Source of the DNA: CAYYKK01 sp964467935
GTDB lineage: Bacteria; Myxococcota_A; Polyangia; Polyangiales; Polyangiaceae
Reading direction: 5' to 3'
Assembly (NCBI GenBank): GCA_964467935.1
Contig: CAYYKK010000116.1
Coordinates: 1 to 20,338 of the forward strand
DNA length: 20,338 nt
Of the stretch, positions 12,998 to 20,338 are shown in pieces (position 1 is the stretch's first letter; each line of letters begins with the position of its first letter). The notes below the pieces were generated by a model. It was not told the DNA's origin. It did no database searches and was given only the letters and a program-made list of their open reading frames with translations. The position numbers were made by a program, and so were the translations under genes.

Positions 12998-15900
12998 TCA
13001 GCCTTCGACGCCGTCGAGGTTCGCGCCGGCGAAGCGGGCCGACTCGCGATCGCAGCCGGAGAGGTCGGCCCGCGCGAGGTGGGCGTCGCGGAAGTCGGCG
13101 CGGTCGAGGGTCGCGCCGGCGAGCTTCGCTTCGGTGAGCTTCGCGTTGCGGAAGCTCGCCTGCGAGAGATCGGCCTTCGAGAGATCGGCCTTCGAGAGAT
13201 CCGCGCGGCCAGCCTGCACCTGCGTGAGGCTCGCTCCGACGAGCTTCGCGTCGGAGACCTTCGAGAGGCGGAGGTCGCCTTCGTCGAGCTTCGCGCCGTC
13301 GAGCCGGGCGCCGACGGCGGTGAGCCCCTTCGCGACGACCTTCAGCAGCGACGCGCCGGTGAGGTCGGCGCCGTCGAAGCTCGCGTGCTCGAGGTTGGCG
13401 CGGTCGAGGACGCAGCGCGCCGCGCGCGCCGTGGAGAGGTCCGCGTTCTCGAAGGTCGCGTCGGCGGCGGTGGTGCCGAGGAAGTACGACCGCCGCAAGA
13501 TGGCGCGATCGAGCTTGCCCCGCGAGAGATCGGCCCGATCGAAGTTCGACCCCTCCGCGGAGAGGTCCTGGAACGTGCCGTCCTGGAGGCGCGCGCCCTC
13601 GAAGCGCGCGCGCGCGGCTTGGGCCATCGAGAAGTCGGCTTCCACGAGATCCGCGCGAGAGAAGTCGGCCGCGTCGAGCTTCGCCTCGACGAGGCGCACG
13701 CCGCGTCCTCGCGCGCCTTCGAAGGACGCCTTCGACGCGACGACGAGCGTGAGGTCCGCGCCCGAGAGCTTCGCTCCTGACAGGCGCGCCCCCTCGAGCA
13801 CGGCGCGCCGCAGATCGGCGCCTTCGAGATCGGCCTCTTCCAGCGACGCGAACGACAGCGTGGCCCCTTCGAGCTTCGCCCGCGACAAGCGCGCTCCCTT
13901 CAGCACCGCGCGGGTGAGGTTCGCGCCCGACAGATCGAGGCCCGAGAGGTTCTTGTGGCTGAGGTCGAGGCCCGTGAGGTTCACGCCGACGAGCGACAGA
14001 TCCGCGAGCGGCTCGTCCTTCGCGAGACGCGCCTGCACCTCGCGACGAAGCCTCGCGGCGGCGTCGGGAGGCCCGATGAGCGAGTCGCGGGCGGCGCTCG
14101 GAGGCGCCTCCGCCTCGGGCGCCGAAGGGGGCTCGTCCGCCGGTCCGGCGTGTGACGGCTCCTCGGAGGTGTCTGCCTCGACCAGGAGGACGGGCGAGGC
14201 GGCTTCGCTCGCCGTCGTGACGGGGGCAGCGCTCGGCGCGGGGGGCGTCGCCTCTTCTGCCGCCGCAAGCGAAGGCGCGGGCGCAGTCGCGGCCAGGGCC
14301 GCCGCGTCCCCGAGCGCGGCCTGCGCGGCCTTCGCGGCGTCGCGCAGCTGCCCGCTCGTGAGGGTGATCGCCTTCGACCGAGGTGCCCGTGGTGGGAGCT
14401 CGCCACCGTCTGCGTCGCGGCCCGAGAGGGTGACGCTGGCCAGCGTCGGGGCGGTGACGAGGGGCGGCGCGCCGACGAGCGCGGGGACGCTGGCGACGGG
14501 AGTGGCGCCGACCCGCGCGGGAGGGCTCACGAGGGTCGGCGCGCTCGTGGCAGGCAGGCTCGGGAGGGGCGTGCTCGTGAGCGGCGTGCTCGTGAGCGGC
14601 GCGCTCGTGGGCGGCGTGCGCGTGAGCGGCATGCTCGCGGGACGCGAAGCGGGCTCGGGGTCGGCGCGATCCTCGAACGGGAGCACCTTGGGCAGACCGA
14701 GCGGCGGCGGTCGCGCGGGCTCCGCGTCGCTCGCGGGTTGGAACGGGAGGGCCTGCGCGTCGTAGAGCTCGTCGCCGCCGACCACCGTCCCCATGTCCTC
14801 GAAGCTCGTCGAGAGCGCGCGACGCACGGCGGTCGGATCCATCGTCTCGTCCGTGTCGAGCGGCGGCAGGAGGATCTTCGGCGCGCCCGGCGCGGCGCCG
14901 CGATCCCAAGGCGTCGCCGGGATCGTGTTCGCGGCAGGATCGATCGACGACGGCTCTCGCCGCGAGCCGGGGGCGGCGGCCTCGAAGGGAAGGGCCGGCA
15001 TCGACGCGAGGATCTCGTCGATGGTGCCGACGACGGTGCCGAAGAGCCCGCCGTCATCGTCCTCGATCGGTGGCCGCGAGGCGGGCGCCGGCGTCGCCGG
15101 ATCGGCCGTGGCCGTCGCGGCGACCGCGGCCTTCATCGGCGGCGCGCCGAAGCGCGGCGGCTCGACCACCCCGGCGCGCGACGCGTTCCCCGAAGCCCCC
15201 GAGGGCCAGGAGAGCGGCGCCTCCGGAAGATCGATCCCGGCGAGGACGTGCACGGCCGACGCGCGCTCGTCGACGCCCAAGTGACCACGGAAGAGGAGCG
15301 AAATCGTCTCGTCCTCCGCGTCGATGACGACCGTGTCGAGCGGCAACGGGAGCTCGGTCGGCTCGCTCCAGCTCTTGCCCACGAGCGAGCGAAAGAGGGC
15401 GCGCGCCTTCGCGCCGGGCAACCGCGTCTGGAGCCGCGGAGCCCGCGCGCTCATCCCGTCGAGGACGATCCATTCGTCGCCGGTGAGCGAGCCGAGCCGC
15501 TGGTCGGCCGGAGCCGGATTGAAGAAGGAGAAGTCGAAGCCGTCCGGAATTTCGATCGGCGAGGTCTTCATCGTCTGTGGATCGAGGCCGCGCCCCCCGA
15601 GCGCGCGCCAAGCCAGCGGAACGGGCGCGAAGCACGCGGGCTTCGCCAGGTCGCCGGGCGACACGAGGTTGTAGAGAGCGGAGCCCGCGAGGTTGGTGCG
15701 CCCGCCCACCGCGCGCTCGTAAACGAGCGGCATCGGACCGAGCGGGCGCGAGACCTGCGGATCCTCGGCCGTGCGCTCGCCGAAGACGTGGATCGTCTTC
15801 TCGAGCACCGGCGTCTCCTCGTCGTAGATGCCGAGGCGCACCGACATGCTCGGCGTGACGTGATCCTCGGGCGGGTGGGCCATGCCGACGAGCGTCACCC

Positions 15901-16159
15901 CGACCCCGGGGATGTAGGGCGCGACCTCGAAGCTCTCGTACACGCTCCGCCGCGGGTTGCCCTCGTAGTGCCGATCGCGCAGCCCGATCGCGACCGGCTC
16001 GATCGGGCGCGCGACGTCCTCGACGACGAACGCGAAGGTCGCCTTCACGATCGCGGTGAGGCGCACGACCCCCGCGTTCCGCCAGAGCGCGGTCTGGCAG
16101 CGGACACGACCGATCGGTTCGATCTGCAGGTTCGGCGCCAACGGGCCCGAGGCTACCAC
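12998..16159 (-). CDS. DUF2169 domain protein with C-terminal pentapeptide-repeat domain
   Basis: With a GTG start at 16159 (4 nt after the glmM stop) the product has 1053 residues; an ATG at 16222 inside glmM would add 21 unconserved residues. The N-terminal region of about 320 residues (LAPNLQIEPIGRVRCQTALW, VVRLTAIVKATFAF, GTNLAGS-like GRTNLAGSALYN, and a pattern ending near LLFRGHLGV) fits DUF2169, a family known as adaptors or chaperones that load effectors on type VI secretion spikes. A Pro/Ala/Thr-rich linker of about 370 residues follows. The last ~335 residues (from about 715) are a pentapeptide-repeat right-handed beta-helix of A(D/N)Lxx units, for example ADLSKADLSKADLSQASF and GADLTGASL. 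This DUF2169-pentapeptide pairing is known in proteobacteria. No type VI gene is nearby, so its role is open. Confidence 0.85.
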   Translation of the reverse strand: MVASGPLAPNLQIEPIGRVRCQTALWRNAGVVRLTAIVKATFAFVVEDVARPIEPVAIGLRDRHYEGNPRRSVYESFEVAPYIPGVGVTLVGMAHPPEDHVTPSMSVRLGIYDEETPVLEKTIHVFGERTAEDPQVSRPLGPMPLVYERAVGGRTNLAGSALYNLVSPGDLAKPACFAPVPLAWRALGGRGLDPQTMKTSPIEIPDGFDFSFFNPAPADQRLGSLTGDEWIVLDGMSARAPRLQTRLPGAKARALFRSLVGKSWSEPTELPLPLDTVVIDAEDETISLLFRGHLGVDERASAVHVLAGIDLPEAPLSWPSGASGNASRAGVVEPPRFGAPPMKAAVAATATADPATPAPASRPPIEDDDGGLFGTVVGTIDEILASMPALPFEAAAPGSRREPSSIDPAANTIPATPWDRGAAPGAPKILLPPLDTDETMDPTAVRRALSTSFEDMGTVVGGDELYDAQALPFQPASDAEPARPPPLGLPKVLPFEDRADPEPASRPASMPLTRTPPTSAPLTSTPLTSTPLPSLPATSAPTLVSPPARVGATPVASVPALVGAPPLVTAPTLASVTLSGRDADGGELPPRAPRSKAITLTSGQLRDAAKAAQAALGDAAALAATAPAPSLAAAEEATPPAPSAAPVTTASEAASPVLLVEADTSEEPSHAGPADEPPSAPEAEAPPSAARDSLIGPPDAAARLRREVQARLAKDEPLADLSLVGVNLTGLDLSHKNLSGLDLSGANLTRAVLKGARLSRAKLEGATLSFASLEEADLEGADLRRAVLEGARLSGAKLSGADLTLVVASKASFEGARGRGVRLVEAKLDAADFSRADLVEADFSMAQAARARFEGARLQDGTFQDLSAEGSNFDRADLSRGKLDRAILRRSYFLGTTAADATFENADLSTARAARCVLDRANLEHASFDGADLTGASLLKVVAKGLTAVGARLDGAKLDEGDLRLSKVSDAKLVGASLTQVQAGRADLSKADLSKADLSQASFRNAKLTEAKLAGATLDRADFRDAHLARADLSGCDRESARFAGANLDGVEG
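13163..13201. repeat. 15-bp direct repeats in the pentapeptide-coding region
   Basis: The unit CGAGAGATCGGCCTT occurs twice exactly (13163-13177 and 13178-13192), and its first 9 bases begin a third copy. Each unit encodes one pentapeptide (ADLSK), so this is a recent in-frame duplication in the beta-helix. Confidence 0.8.
14568..14642. repeat. Five tandem 15-bp units in the linker of the DUF2169 protein
   Basis: Units start at 14568, 14583, 14598, 14613 and 14628. The first two are identical (GGCGTGCTCGTGAGC) and the others differ at one to four positions. They encode a TPLTS-like five-residue repeat on the minus strand. Degenerate copies extend to about 14530. Confidence 0.8.
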
Positions 16160-16163
16160 GACG

Positions 16164-17555
16164 CTAGCCGGCGGAAGCCATGTCCTCGCGAGCGGCGTCG
16201 AGGATGGCCCGCGCGAGCGCACGGATCGACCCCTCGTCCTCGCCTTCGACCATCACGCGGAGCTTCGGCTCGGTGCCGCTCCAGCGAACGAGGATGCGCC
16301 CGCGGTCGGCGAGATCGCGCTCTCCCTCACGGACGCGCGCCTGCATCTTGGTCATGCCTTCGAGGGGCTTGCGCGACGGGAAGGTCGCGTTCTCGAGGAC
16401 CTGCGGCACGCGCTGCATCGCCTTCGCGGCGAGCTCGCTGAGCGGCTTCTGCTCCTCGATGAGGATCGCCGCGACCTGGAGCGCCGCGACGATGCCGTCG
16501 CCGGTGGTCGCGTGATCGAGGAAGATGAGGTGCCCGGACTGCTCGCCGCCGAACGTGAAGCCTCCGGCGCGCATCGCCTCGACGACGTAGCGATCGCCGA
16601 CCGCCGTGCGAACGACGCGCCCGCCCGCCGCGTTCACCGCCCGCTCGAGGCCGAGGTTCGACATCACCGTCGCGACGATCGTCGCGTGCGGCAGTCGCCC
16701 CTGCTTGATGAGGCGCGCGGCGCACATCGCCATCACCGTGTCGCCGTCGACGATGTTGCCCTTCTCGTCGCAGATGATCACGCGGTCCGCGTCGCCGTCG
16801 AGCGCGATGCCGAGCGCGGCGCCGCGCTTCGTGACCTCCCGCGCCATGTTCTCGGGGTGCAGCGCGCCCGCGTCGAGGTGGATGTTCACGCCGTTCGGCT
16901 TCACGCCGAGCGCGTGCACTTCGGCGCCGAGCTCGCTGAACACCGAGGGCGCGACGCGGTAGGCGGCGCCGTGCGCGGCGTCGACCACGATGTCGAGCCC
17001 GTCGAGCGTGAGGTGGTTCGGGAACGTGCTCTTGCAGAACACGACGTACCGGCCGCGCGCGTCGTCGACGCGGATCGCGTCGCCGATGTTCTCGCCGGTG
17101 ACCGAGACGCGATCGAGCTCGTCGCCCTGCAAGAGCGCCTCGATCGCCTCCTCCGCCTCGTCCGGCAGCTTGAAGCCATCGGGGCCGAAGAGCTTGATGC
17201 CGTTGTCCTCGAACGGGTTGTGGCTCGCGCTGATGACCACGCCCGCGTCGGCGCGCATGCTCGGCGTGAGCTGCGCCACCGCCGGCGTCGGGATGGGGCC
17301 GGTGAGCATGACGTGGCCGCCCATCGCGCAGATGCCCGACGCGAGCGCGGTCTCGATCATGTAGCCGGAGAGGCGCGTGTCCTTGCCGATGAGCACGCGG
17401 ACGGCGCGCTCGCGGCCGGTCTTCTTCAGCACCGTCCGACCGGCGACGTAGGCGATCGCGCGCCCCAGCCTGAGCGCGAACTCCGGCGTCATGGGGTGGA
17501 CGTTCGCGGTGCCGCGCACGCCGTCCGTACCGAAGATCCGTCGCTTCTCGCTCAC
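16164..17555 (-). CDS. glmM: Phosphoglucosamine mutase
   Basis: The 463-residue enzyme interconverts glucosamine-6-phosphate and glucosamine-1-phosphate, the cytoplasmic step that leads to UDP-GlcNAc for peptidoglycan and lipopolysaccharide. Family marks are FGTDGVRGTAN at the N-terminus, the phosphoserine loop VVISASHNPFEDNGIKLFG (phosphorylated Ser at 111), the metal loop ALDGDADRVI (D253, D255, D257), the sugar-binding GGEQSGH (about 336-342), and the C-terminal phosphate-binding RWSGTEPKLRVMVEG. The pattern SASHNPFxDNGIK points to GlmM rather than phosphomannomutase. It starts with GTG at 17555 behind AGAGGAAG. It is 39 nt after yajQ and 4 nt before the DUF2169 gene, so all three may be cotranscribed. 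Confidence 0.96.
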   Translation of the reverse strand: MSEKRRIFGTDGVRGTANVHPMTPEFALRLGRAIAYVAGRTVLKKTGRERAVRVLIGKDTRLSGYMIETALASGICAMGGHVMLTGPIPTPAVAQLTPSMRADAGVVISASHNPFEDNGIKLFGPDGFKLPDEAEEAIEALLQGDELDRVSVTGENIGDAIRVDDARGRYVVFCKSTFPNHLTLDGLDIVVDAAHGAAYRVAPSVFSELGAEVHALGVKPNGVNIHLDAGALHPENMAREVTKRGAALGIALDGDADRVIICDEKGNIVDGDTVMAMCAARLIKQGRLPHATIVATVMSNLGLERAVNAAGGRVVRTAVGDRYVVEAMRAGGFTFGGEQSGHLIFLDHATTGDGIVAALQVAAILIEEQKPLSELAAKAMQRVPQVLENATFPSRKPLEGMTKMQARVREGERDLADRGRILVRWSGTEPKLRVMVEGEDEGSIRALARAILDAAREDMASAG

Positions 17556-17594
17556 GATGCTTCTTCCTCTTCCCTGCCGCGCGCCGCGCGTGGC

Positions 17595-18098
17595 TCAGTC
17601 ACGAAAGTTCTGGAACTGGAGCTCGATGTCGAGCTCCTTGCCCCGAACCGCCTTCATGCACGTCTGGAGATCGTCCTTCTTCTTGCCCGACACGCGCACC
17701 GTGTCCTCGACGATGCTCGCCTGCACCTTGAGCTTCTCGCCCTTGATCCATTGGACGAGCGTGCGCGCGTGATCGGCGTCGATGCCCTCTTTGATCTTGA
17801 GGGTGATGCGCGAGCCGCCCTTGCCGGTGGGCTCGATCTTGAGCGCGCCGTCCTTGCCGCCGAGGTCGAGGTGCTTGAGGCTCACCTTGCGCTTGACGAG
17901 CTTCTCCTTCACGACGTCGAGGATCGCCTTGACGCGATCGTCGCTCGACGCGCGGAGCACGATGGTCTCCTTCGTCTTCTCGATCTCGGCGCCGGTGCCC
18001 TTGAAGTCGAACCGCGTGCCGATCTCTTTTTCGGCCTGCAGGAGGGCGTTGTCCACCTCGTGCCAGGCGACCTTGGAGACGATGTCGAACGACGGCAT
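17595..18098 (-). CDS. yajQ: YajQ-family nucleotide-binding protein
   Basis: The 167-residue product begins MPSFDIVSKVAWHEVDNALL and continues with TRFDFKGTGAEIEKTKETIV, the DRVKAILDVVKEKLVKR helix, GIDADHARTLVQWIKGEKLKV and the closing RVSGKKKDDLQTCMKAVRGK, all characteristic of YajQ. Two ferredoxin-like folds bind nucleotides; a Xanthomonas homologue binds cyclic di-GMP and works with a transcription factor, so a signalling role is plausible but not shown here. I chose the ATG at 18098 because family proteins start exactly at MPSFD; the frame is open for 18 more codons. The FHA gene stop lies 50 nt upstream with a strong hairpin in between. The next gene is glmM. Confidence 0.95.
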   Translation of the reverse strand: MPSFDIVSKVAWHEVDNALLQAEKEIGTRFDFKGTGAEIEKTKETIVLRASSDDRVKAILDVVKEKLVKRKVSLKHLDLGGKDGALKIEPTGKGGSRITLKIKEGIDADHARTLVQWIKGEKLKVQASIVEDTVRVSGKKKDDLQTCMKAVRGKELDIELQFQNFRD

Positions 18099-18119
18099 GC
18101 TCTCGCGGGTGGGGGTGAG

Positions 18120-18138
18120 GGGCGGCGACGTGCCGCCC
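18120..18138 (-). terminator. GC-rich hairpin between the FHA-Fis gene and yajQ
   Basis: A perfect 7-bp stem (GGGCGGC at 18120-18126 with 18132-18138) and a 5-nt loop fill most of the 50-nt spacer. No T-run follows, so it may attenuate, stabilise transcript ends or sit near the yajQ ribosome binding site. Confidence 0.4.
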
Positions 18139-18148
18139 GTCGTCCCTA

Positions 18149-18856
18149 TCACTCGCCGGACGGGTAGTCGATGCGCGGCAGCCGAGGAGCGGCGAGGCCC
18201 GCGCCTCCCGGGGCCGCGCCCGCGGCGAGAGCGCGCCCCGCGGACGAGCCGAGCTCGGCGGCGTCGGTCGGCGCGTCGGCGCGCACCACGACCTGGCTGT
18301 GCGGCGGCAACGTGCTCTGCTGACCCGGCGATCGCAGGTGATGCTTGCGCAGGAGCCGCAAGAGGTGGGGACGATCCATCTGGGCGATGCGCGCCGCGTG
18401 CGAGGCGTTGCCGCCCGCGAGGCGAACCAGGTCGGTCAGGTAGCGCGCCTCGAACGCGAGGATCGCGTCGCGCCGCGCGTCGCCGTACGGACGCGGTGCG
18501 GGCGGCTCCGTGGGCGCGAGCGCCGCGCCGCCTTCCGACTGGATCTCGAGGACCGTGTCGCCGATGCGCAGGAGCGTCCCGCCGGGGAGCACGGCGTCCG
18601 AGATGCGGACGACGCCGACCGAGGTGCGCGGGATCGCGTGGAGGTCGGCCACGTGCACGCCGTCCTCTTCGAGCCGGAGCGACACGTGGTGCGGGCTCAC
18701 CGCAGGATCCTTCAGAGTGAGCTGGTTGTCCGCAGCGACGCCGATCCGAACCTCACGTCCTGGCAGAAGCTCGAAGCGTCGGCCGGCGTCGGTCCCCTCG
18801 CGGACCAGCAGATGCCACTTCGTTGCAGCTCCATCCAAATCGCTCTTCGAGAGCAT
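18149..18856 (-). CDS. FHA domain protein with C-terminal Fis-type helix-turn-helix
   Basis: The 235-residue product has an N-terminal FHA domain (about 14-106): LVREGTDAGRRFELLPGREV, IGVAADNQLTLKDPAVSPHH and GGTLLRIGDTVLEIQS are the typical strands. A proline-rich joint leads to a Fis-type helix-turn-helix (about 128-174; FEARYLTDLVRLAGGNASHA then ARIAQMDRPHLLRLLRKHHL) like the DNA-binding end of sigma-54 activators. The central AAA+ domain of those activators is absent, so it cannot remodel sigma-54 polymerase itself. It may bind DNA in response to a phosphothreonine partner. The Arg usually following the first FHA Gly is Val here. The start at 18856 is supported by GAGGAGGAG 5 nt upstream. 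A disordered tail of about 60 residues ends the protein. Confidence 0.88.
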   Translation of the reverse strand: MLSKSDLDGAATKWHLLVREGTDAGRRFELLPGREVRIGVAADNQLTLKDPAVSPHHVSLRLEEDGVHVADLHAIPRTSVGVVRISDAVLPGGTLLRIGDTVLEIQSEGGAALAPTEPPAPRPYGDARRDAILAFEARYLTDLVRLAGGNASHAARIAQMDRPHLLRLLRKHHLRSPGQQSTLPPHSQVVVRADAPTDAAELGSSAGRALAAGAAPGGAGLAAPRLPRIDYPSGE

Positions 18857-19135
18857 GGCGACTCCTCCTCGGGGCGAGGCCGGAAGGGCGAGACGAGCGC
18901 CTGCCCCACGGCGGCCGAACGCTGGCATTGCGACCGCGCGCTGTCGAGGCTCCCGTACGCGATATTTCGCGCGCGCAACGAGGAGAAATGGGACGGATGG
19001 CCGAGCCCAACCCGCCGCGGGTGAGACGCCCCGCCTCATCTTCGCGACGAGCCTGGCGACTTCGTCAGCCTCGCCTCGGCGGGACGCGTTCCGGACGGGA
19101 TCGGCCGCCGTCGCGATCTCGGATCGACGCGAAGA
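18857..19135. other. 279-bp gene-free stretch upstream of the FHA gene
   Basis: This holds the ribosome binding site (GAGGAGGAG on the minus strand, 18870-18862) and probably the promoter of the FHA-yajQ-glmM run. The only AT-rich island, near 18958-18990, includes an inverted repeat CGCGA-TATT-TCGCG at 18958-18971 that could be an operator or overlap a -10 element. The frame is open back to 19039, but the extra residues are Arg/Ala-rich and not conserved in style. Confidence 0.4.
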
Positions 19136-20338
19136 TCAGCCGTCGACCGTGTAGTAGAAGAGGCCGAGGCACATCTCGTCCGTCGTCCCCTCGCCCCACT
19201 CGACCATCTGCATGGTCGAGTTGTCCCACTCGCACGAGAGCGAGAGCTTGTCGCCGGGCTGGAACGTGACCGGCGTCTCGAGCCCGTACATGCCCTGCCA
19301 GTGGAAATTCCAGCTGGGGATGTCGAGGAGGCAGGTCTCGTCGCCGCCCTGGTGCTCGATGGCGAGCTTCGCCGTCTTGCCAAGCTGATGCATGTGTAGC
19401 GAGCCTGCGTAAATGGTCATCGGCTTGCCGCCCGAGAAGAACAGCGTCGGATCGTACGAGAAGGTGTGGGTGACGCCCTGGGTCGCCGCCGGGATCGGCA
19501 TGCCGCCGGATTTGAGCCACGCCGGGTCGGCCCACGGCTGGATCTTGGCGACCTTCGCGACTTGCGTCGCGAGCTCGAAGTCGAGGGACGTCTGATCGGG
19601 CAGCGGCCCCGCGGTCAGCGTGTTGTAGTGGACCTGGATGATGACCTTGCTGCCGACGGGCACCTCCACGCCGGTGCCGGCGGGATAGTCGCTCCCCTGC
19701 GATCCGGGCGCCCAGGCGCCGAGCCAGCCGGCCGAGTTGAACCCGGGGCCGCCGTAGCAGGTGTAGCCGGGTCCTGGATCCTTGTCGTCGAGCGCCTGCG
19801 CCTTCGGGATGTCCGCGGGGGTCGCGAGGTAGGCGATCACGTGGTGGACGACCCTCGCCTCGCCGGGGTTCGCGCGGAAACCGGTGACGTACTCGGTCTG
19901 GGTGCCGGGCCAGTCGACGATGAAGCAGTGGTAGTCGTCGGGTTGGATCTGCGGCGTGTAGGCGACGGGGATCGGGAGCGTTCGGTCGACGCGGGAGAGC
20001 TTCTGCTCGTTCGACGTGTCGAGCGCGGGGCCCTCGAGCTTCGGATCCCCTTCGGGTGCGCCGTCGTCCACCCACCCGGTGATCGCGGCGATCTGGGCGT
20101 CGGTGAGCGAGCGGTCGCCGAGGTAGCTGTTGCAGGTGTCGTCGGCGGGCCACGGCGGCATCGTCTTCGACGCGACGGCCGCCTTGATCGCCGGGGCGTT
20201 CTTCTTCGCGTCGTCGTAGCTGCCGAGCGCGAACGGGGCGATGCCCCCCGAGACGTGACAGCCCGCGCACCGCGCGTCCAAGATCGGCTTCACGTCGCGG
20301 TCGAAGGCATCATCCGCGCGCAGGGGAGCGCCAACGAG
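19136..20338 (-). CDS. Cytochrome c/Cu type II monooxygenase (PHM-like) fusion, 5' truncated
   Basis: The frame is open to the window edge. A GTG at 20293 falls inside the conserved stretch FDRDVKPILDARCAGCH, so the true start, probably with a signal peptide, lies outside. A short class I cytochrome c domain comes first: heme motif CAGCH (20255-20269) and a likely axial Met in MPPWP. The rest resembles peptidylglycine monooxygenase and dopamine beta-hydroxylase. Numbering from the GTG, H150 and H151 (VVHHVIAYL) and H222 (QVHYN) fit the CuH site, and H300, H302 (LHMHQLG) and M374 (DEMCLGLFYY) fit the CuM site. All six copper ligands are present. Such enzymes hydroxylate a C-H bond using oxygen; here the fused heme may bring electrons. 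Localisation should be periplasmic. Substrate is unknown. The gene is separated from the FHA gene by 279 bp. Confidence 0.88.
   Translation of the reverse strand, partial: LVGAPLRADDAFDRDVKPILDARCAGCHVSGGIAPFALGSYDDAKKNAPAIKAAVASKTMPPWPADDTCNSYLGDRSLTDAQIAAITGWVDDGAPEGDPKLEGPALDTSNEQKLSRVDRTLPIPVAYTPQIQPDDYHCFIVDWPGTQTEYVTGFRANPGEARVVHHVIAYLATPADIPKAQALDDKDPGPGYTCYGGPGFNSAGWLGAWAPGSQGSDYPAGTGVEVPVGSKVIIQVHYNTLTAGPLPDQTSLDFELATQVAKVAKIQPWADPAWLKSGGMPIPAATQGVTHTFSYDPTLFFSGGKPMTIYAGSLHMHQLGKTAKLAIEHQGGDETCLLDIPSWNFHWQGMYGLETPVTFQPGDKLSLSCEWDNSTMQMVEWGEGTTDEMCLGLFYYTVDG

Noticed and set aside
13163..14642. CRISPR-like repeat array
   Set aside because: The 15-bp repeats are contiguous without spacers, lie in frame inside one gene, and encode pentapeptide units or a Pro/Thr-rich linker.
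12998..16159. Type VI secretion gene cluster
   Set aside because: Only the DUF2169 protein hints at it. No VgrG, PAAR, Hcp, sheath or baseplate gene is present in the window.
16160..16222. ATG at 16222 as start of the DUF2169 protein
   Set aside because: It would overlap glmM by 59 bp and add residues without family resemblance. The GTG at 16159 is closer to the usual DUF2169 N-terminus, though no strong ribosome binding site supports either, so some doubt remains.
16056..18167. Long open frame (703 codons) on the + strand opposite glmM and yajQ
   Set aside because: It spans two conserved genes in antisense and has no protein-like features.
18857..19039. Extension of the FHA protein upstream to 19039
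   Set aside because: GAGGAGGAG sits 5 nt before the ATG at 18856, and the FHA domain begins soon after. The extension is low-complexity.
20291..20293. GTG as the true start of the cytochrome/monooxygenase gene
   Set aside because: It encodes the Val in the conserved DVKPIL stretch before the heme motif, a secreted cytochrome needs a signal peptide, and the frame is open to the window edge.
1..20338. Mobile element, prophage or defence island
   Set aside because: I saw no transposase, integrase, phage structural gene, terminal repeats or tRNA attachment site, and most genes are core metabolism with uniform composition.

Overview
This 20.3-kb window is GC-rich (roughly 70% or more by eye). 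Gene density and gene content point to a myxobacterium (Myxococcota, probably Polyangiales-like). The main clues are an AAA+/TPR STAND-like ATPase, an FHA protein with a Fis-type helix-turn-helix, a DUF2169-pentapeptide giant, a lipoprotein with a Gly-rich linker, and a cytochrome c fused to a copper monooxygenase. The taxonomic call is inference from protein style, not from a marker gene. No tRNA, rRNA, insertion sequence, prophage or CRISPR array was seen.

Layout. (1) 1-650 (+): the 3' part of an unrecognised single-pass membrane protein. It converges on hpf/raiA (773-1132, -), a ribosome hibernation factor, and two tandem hairpins lie between them. (2) 1133-1642: a 510-bp non-coding stretch. 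(3) 1643-4369 (-): an AAA-TPR ATPase, divergent from 4546-5730 (+), a membrane protein with an N-terminal domain resembling the effector-associated (EAD/death-like) fold and a duplicated C-x3-C-x6-C-x3-C tail. (4) 5833-8750 (+): a tight operon scoA-scoB-accD-pdxH (3-oxoacid CoA-transferase, acetyl-CoA carboxylase beta subunit, PNP oxidase). (5) 8820-11471 (-): a TetR regulator and a long acyl-CoA dehydrogenase, 3 bp apart, with a TetR-like operator just upstream. (6) 11552-12940 (-): a phosphoesterase/phospholipase C-type lipoprotein. (7) 12998-18856 (-): a co-directional run of FHA-Fis regulator, YajQ, GlmM and a ~1050-residue DUF2169 + pentapeptide-repeat protein. (8) 19136-20338 (-): a cytochrome c/Cu type II monooxygenase fusion whose 5' end lies outside the window.

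Functionally, two blocks handle acyl-CoA and ketone-body carbon: CoA-transferase with carboxyltransferase, and TetR-controlled beta-oxidation. One run combines envelope precursor synthesis (GlmM) with putative signalling proteins (YajQ, FHA-Fis). The least explained part is the divergent pair at 1643-5730. If the EAD-like reading is right, this could be a two-protein membrane signalling module built from a STAND-type ATPase and a Cys-rich transmembrane partner. That is a hypothesis from domain style and adjacency only.
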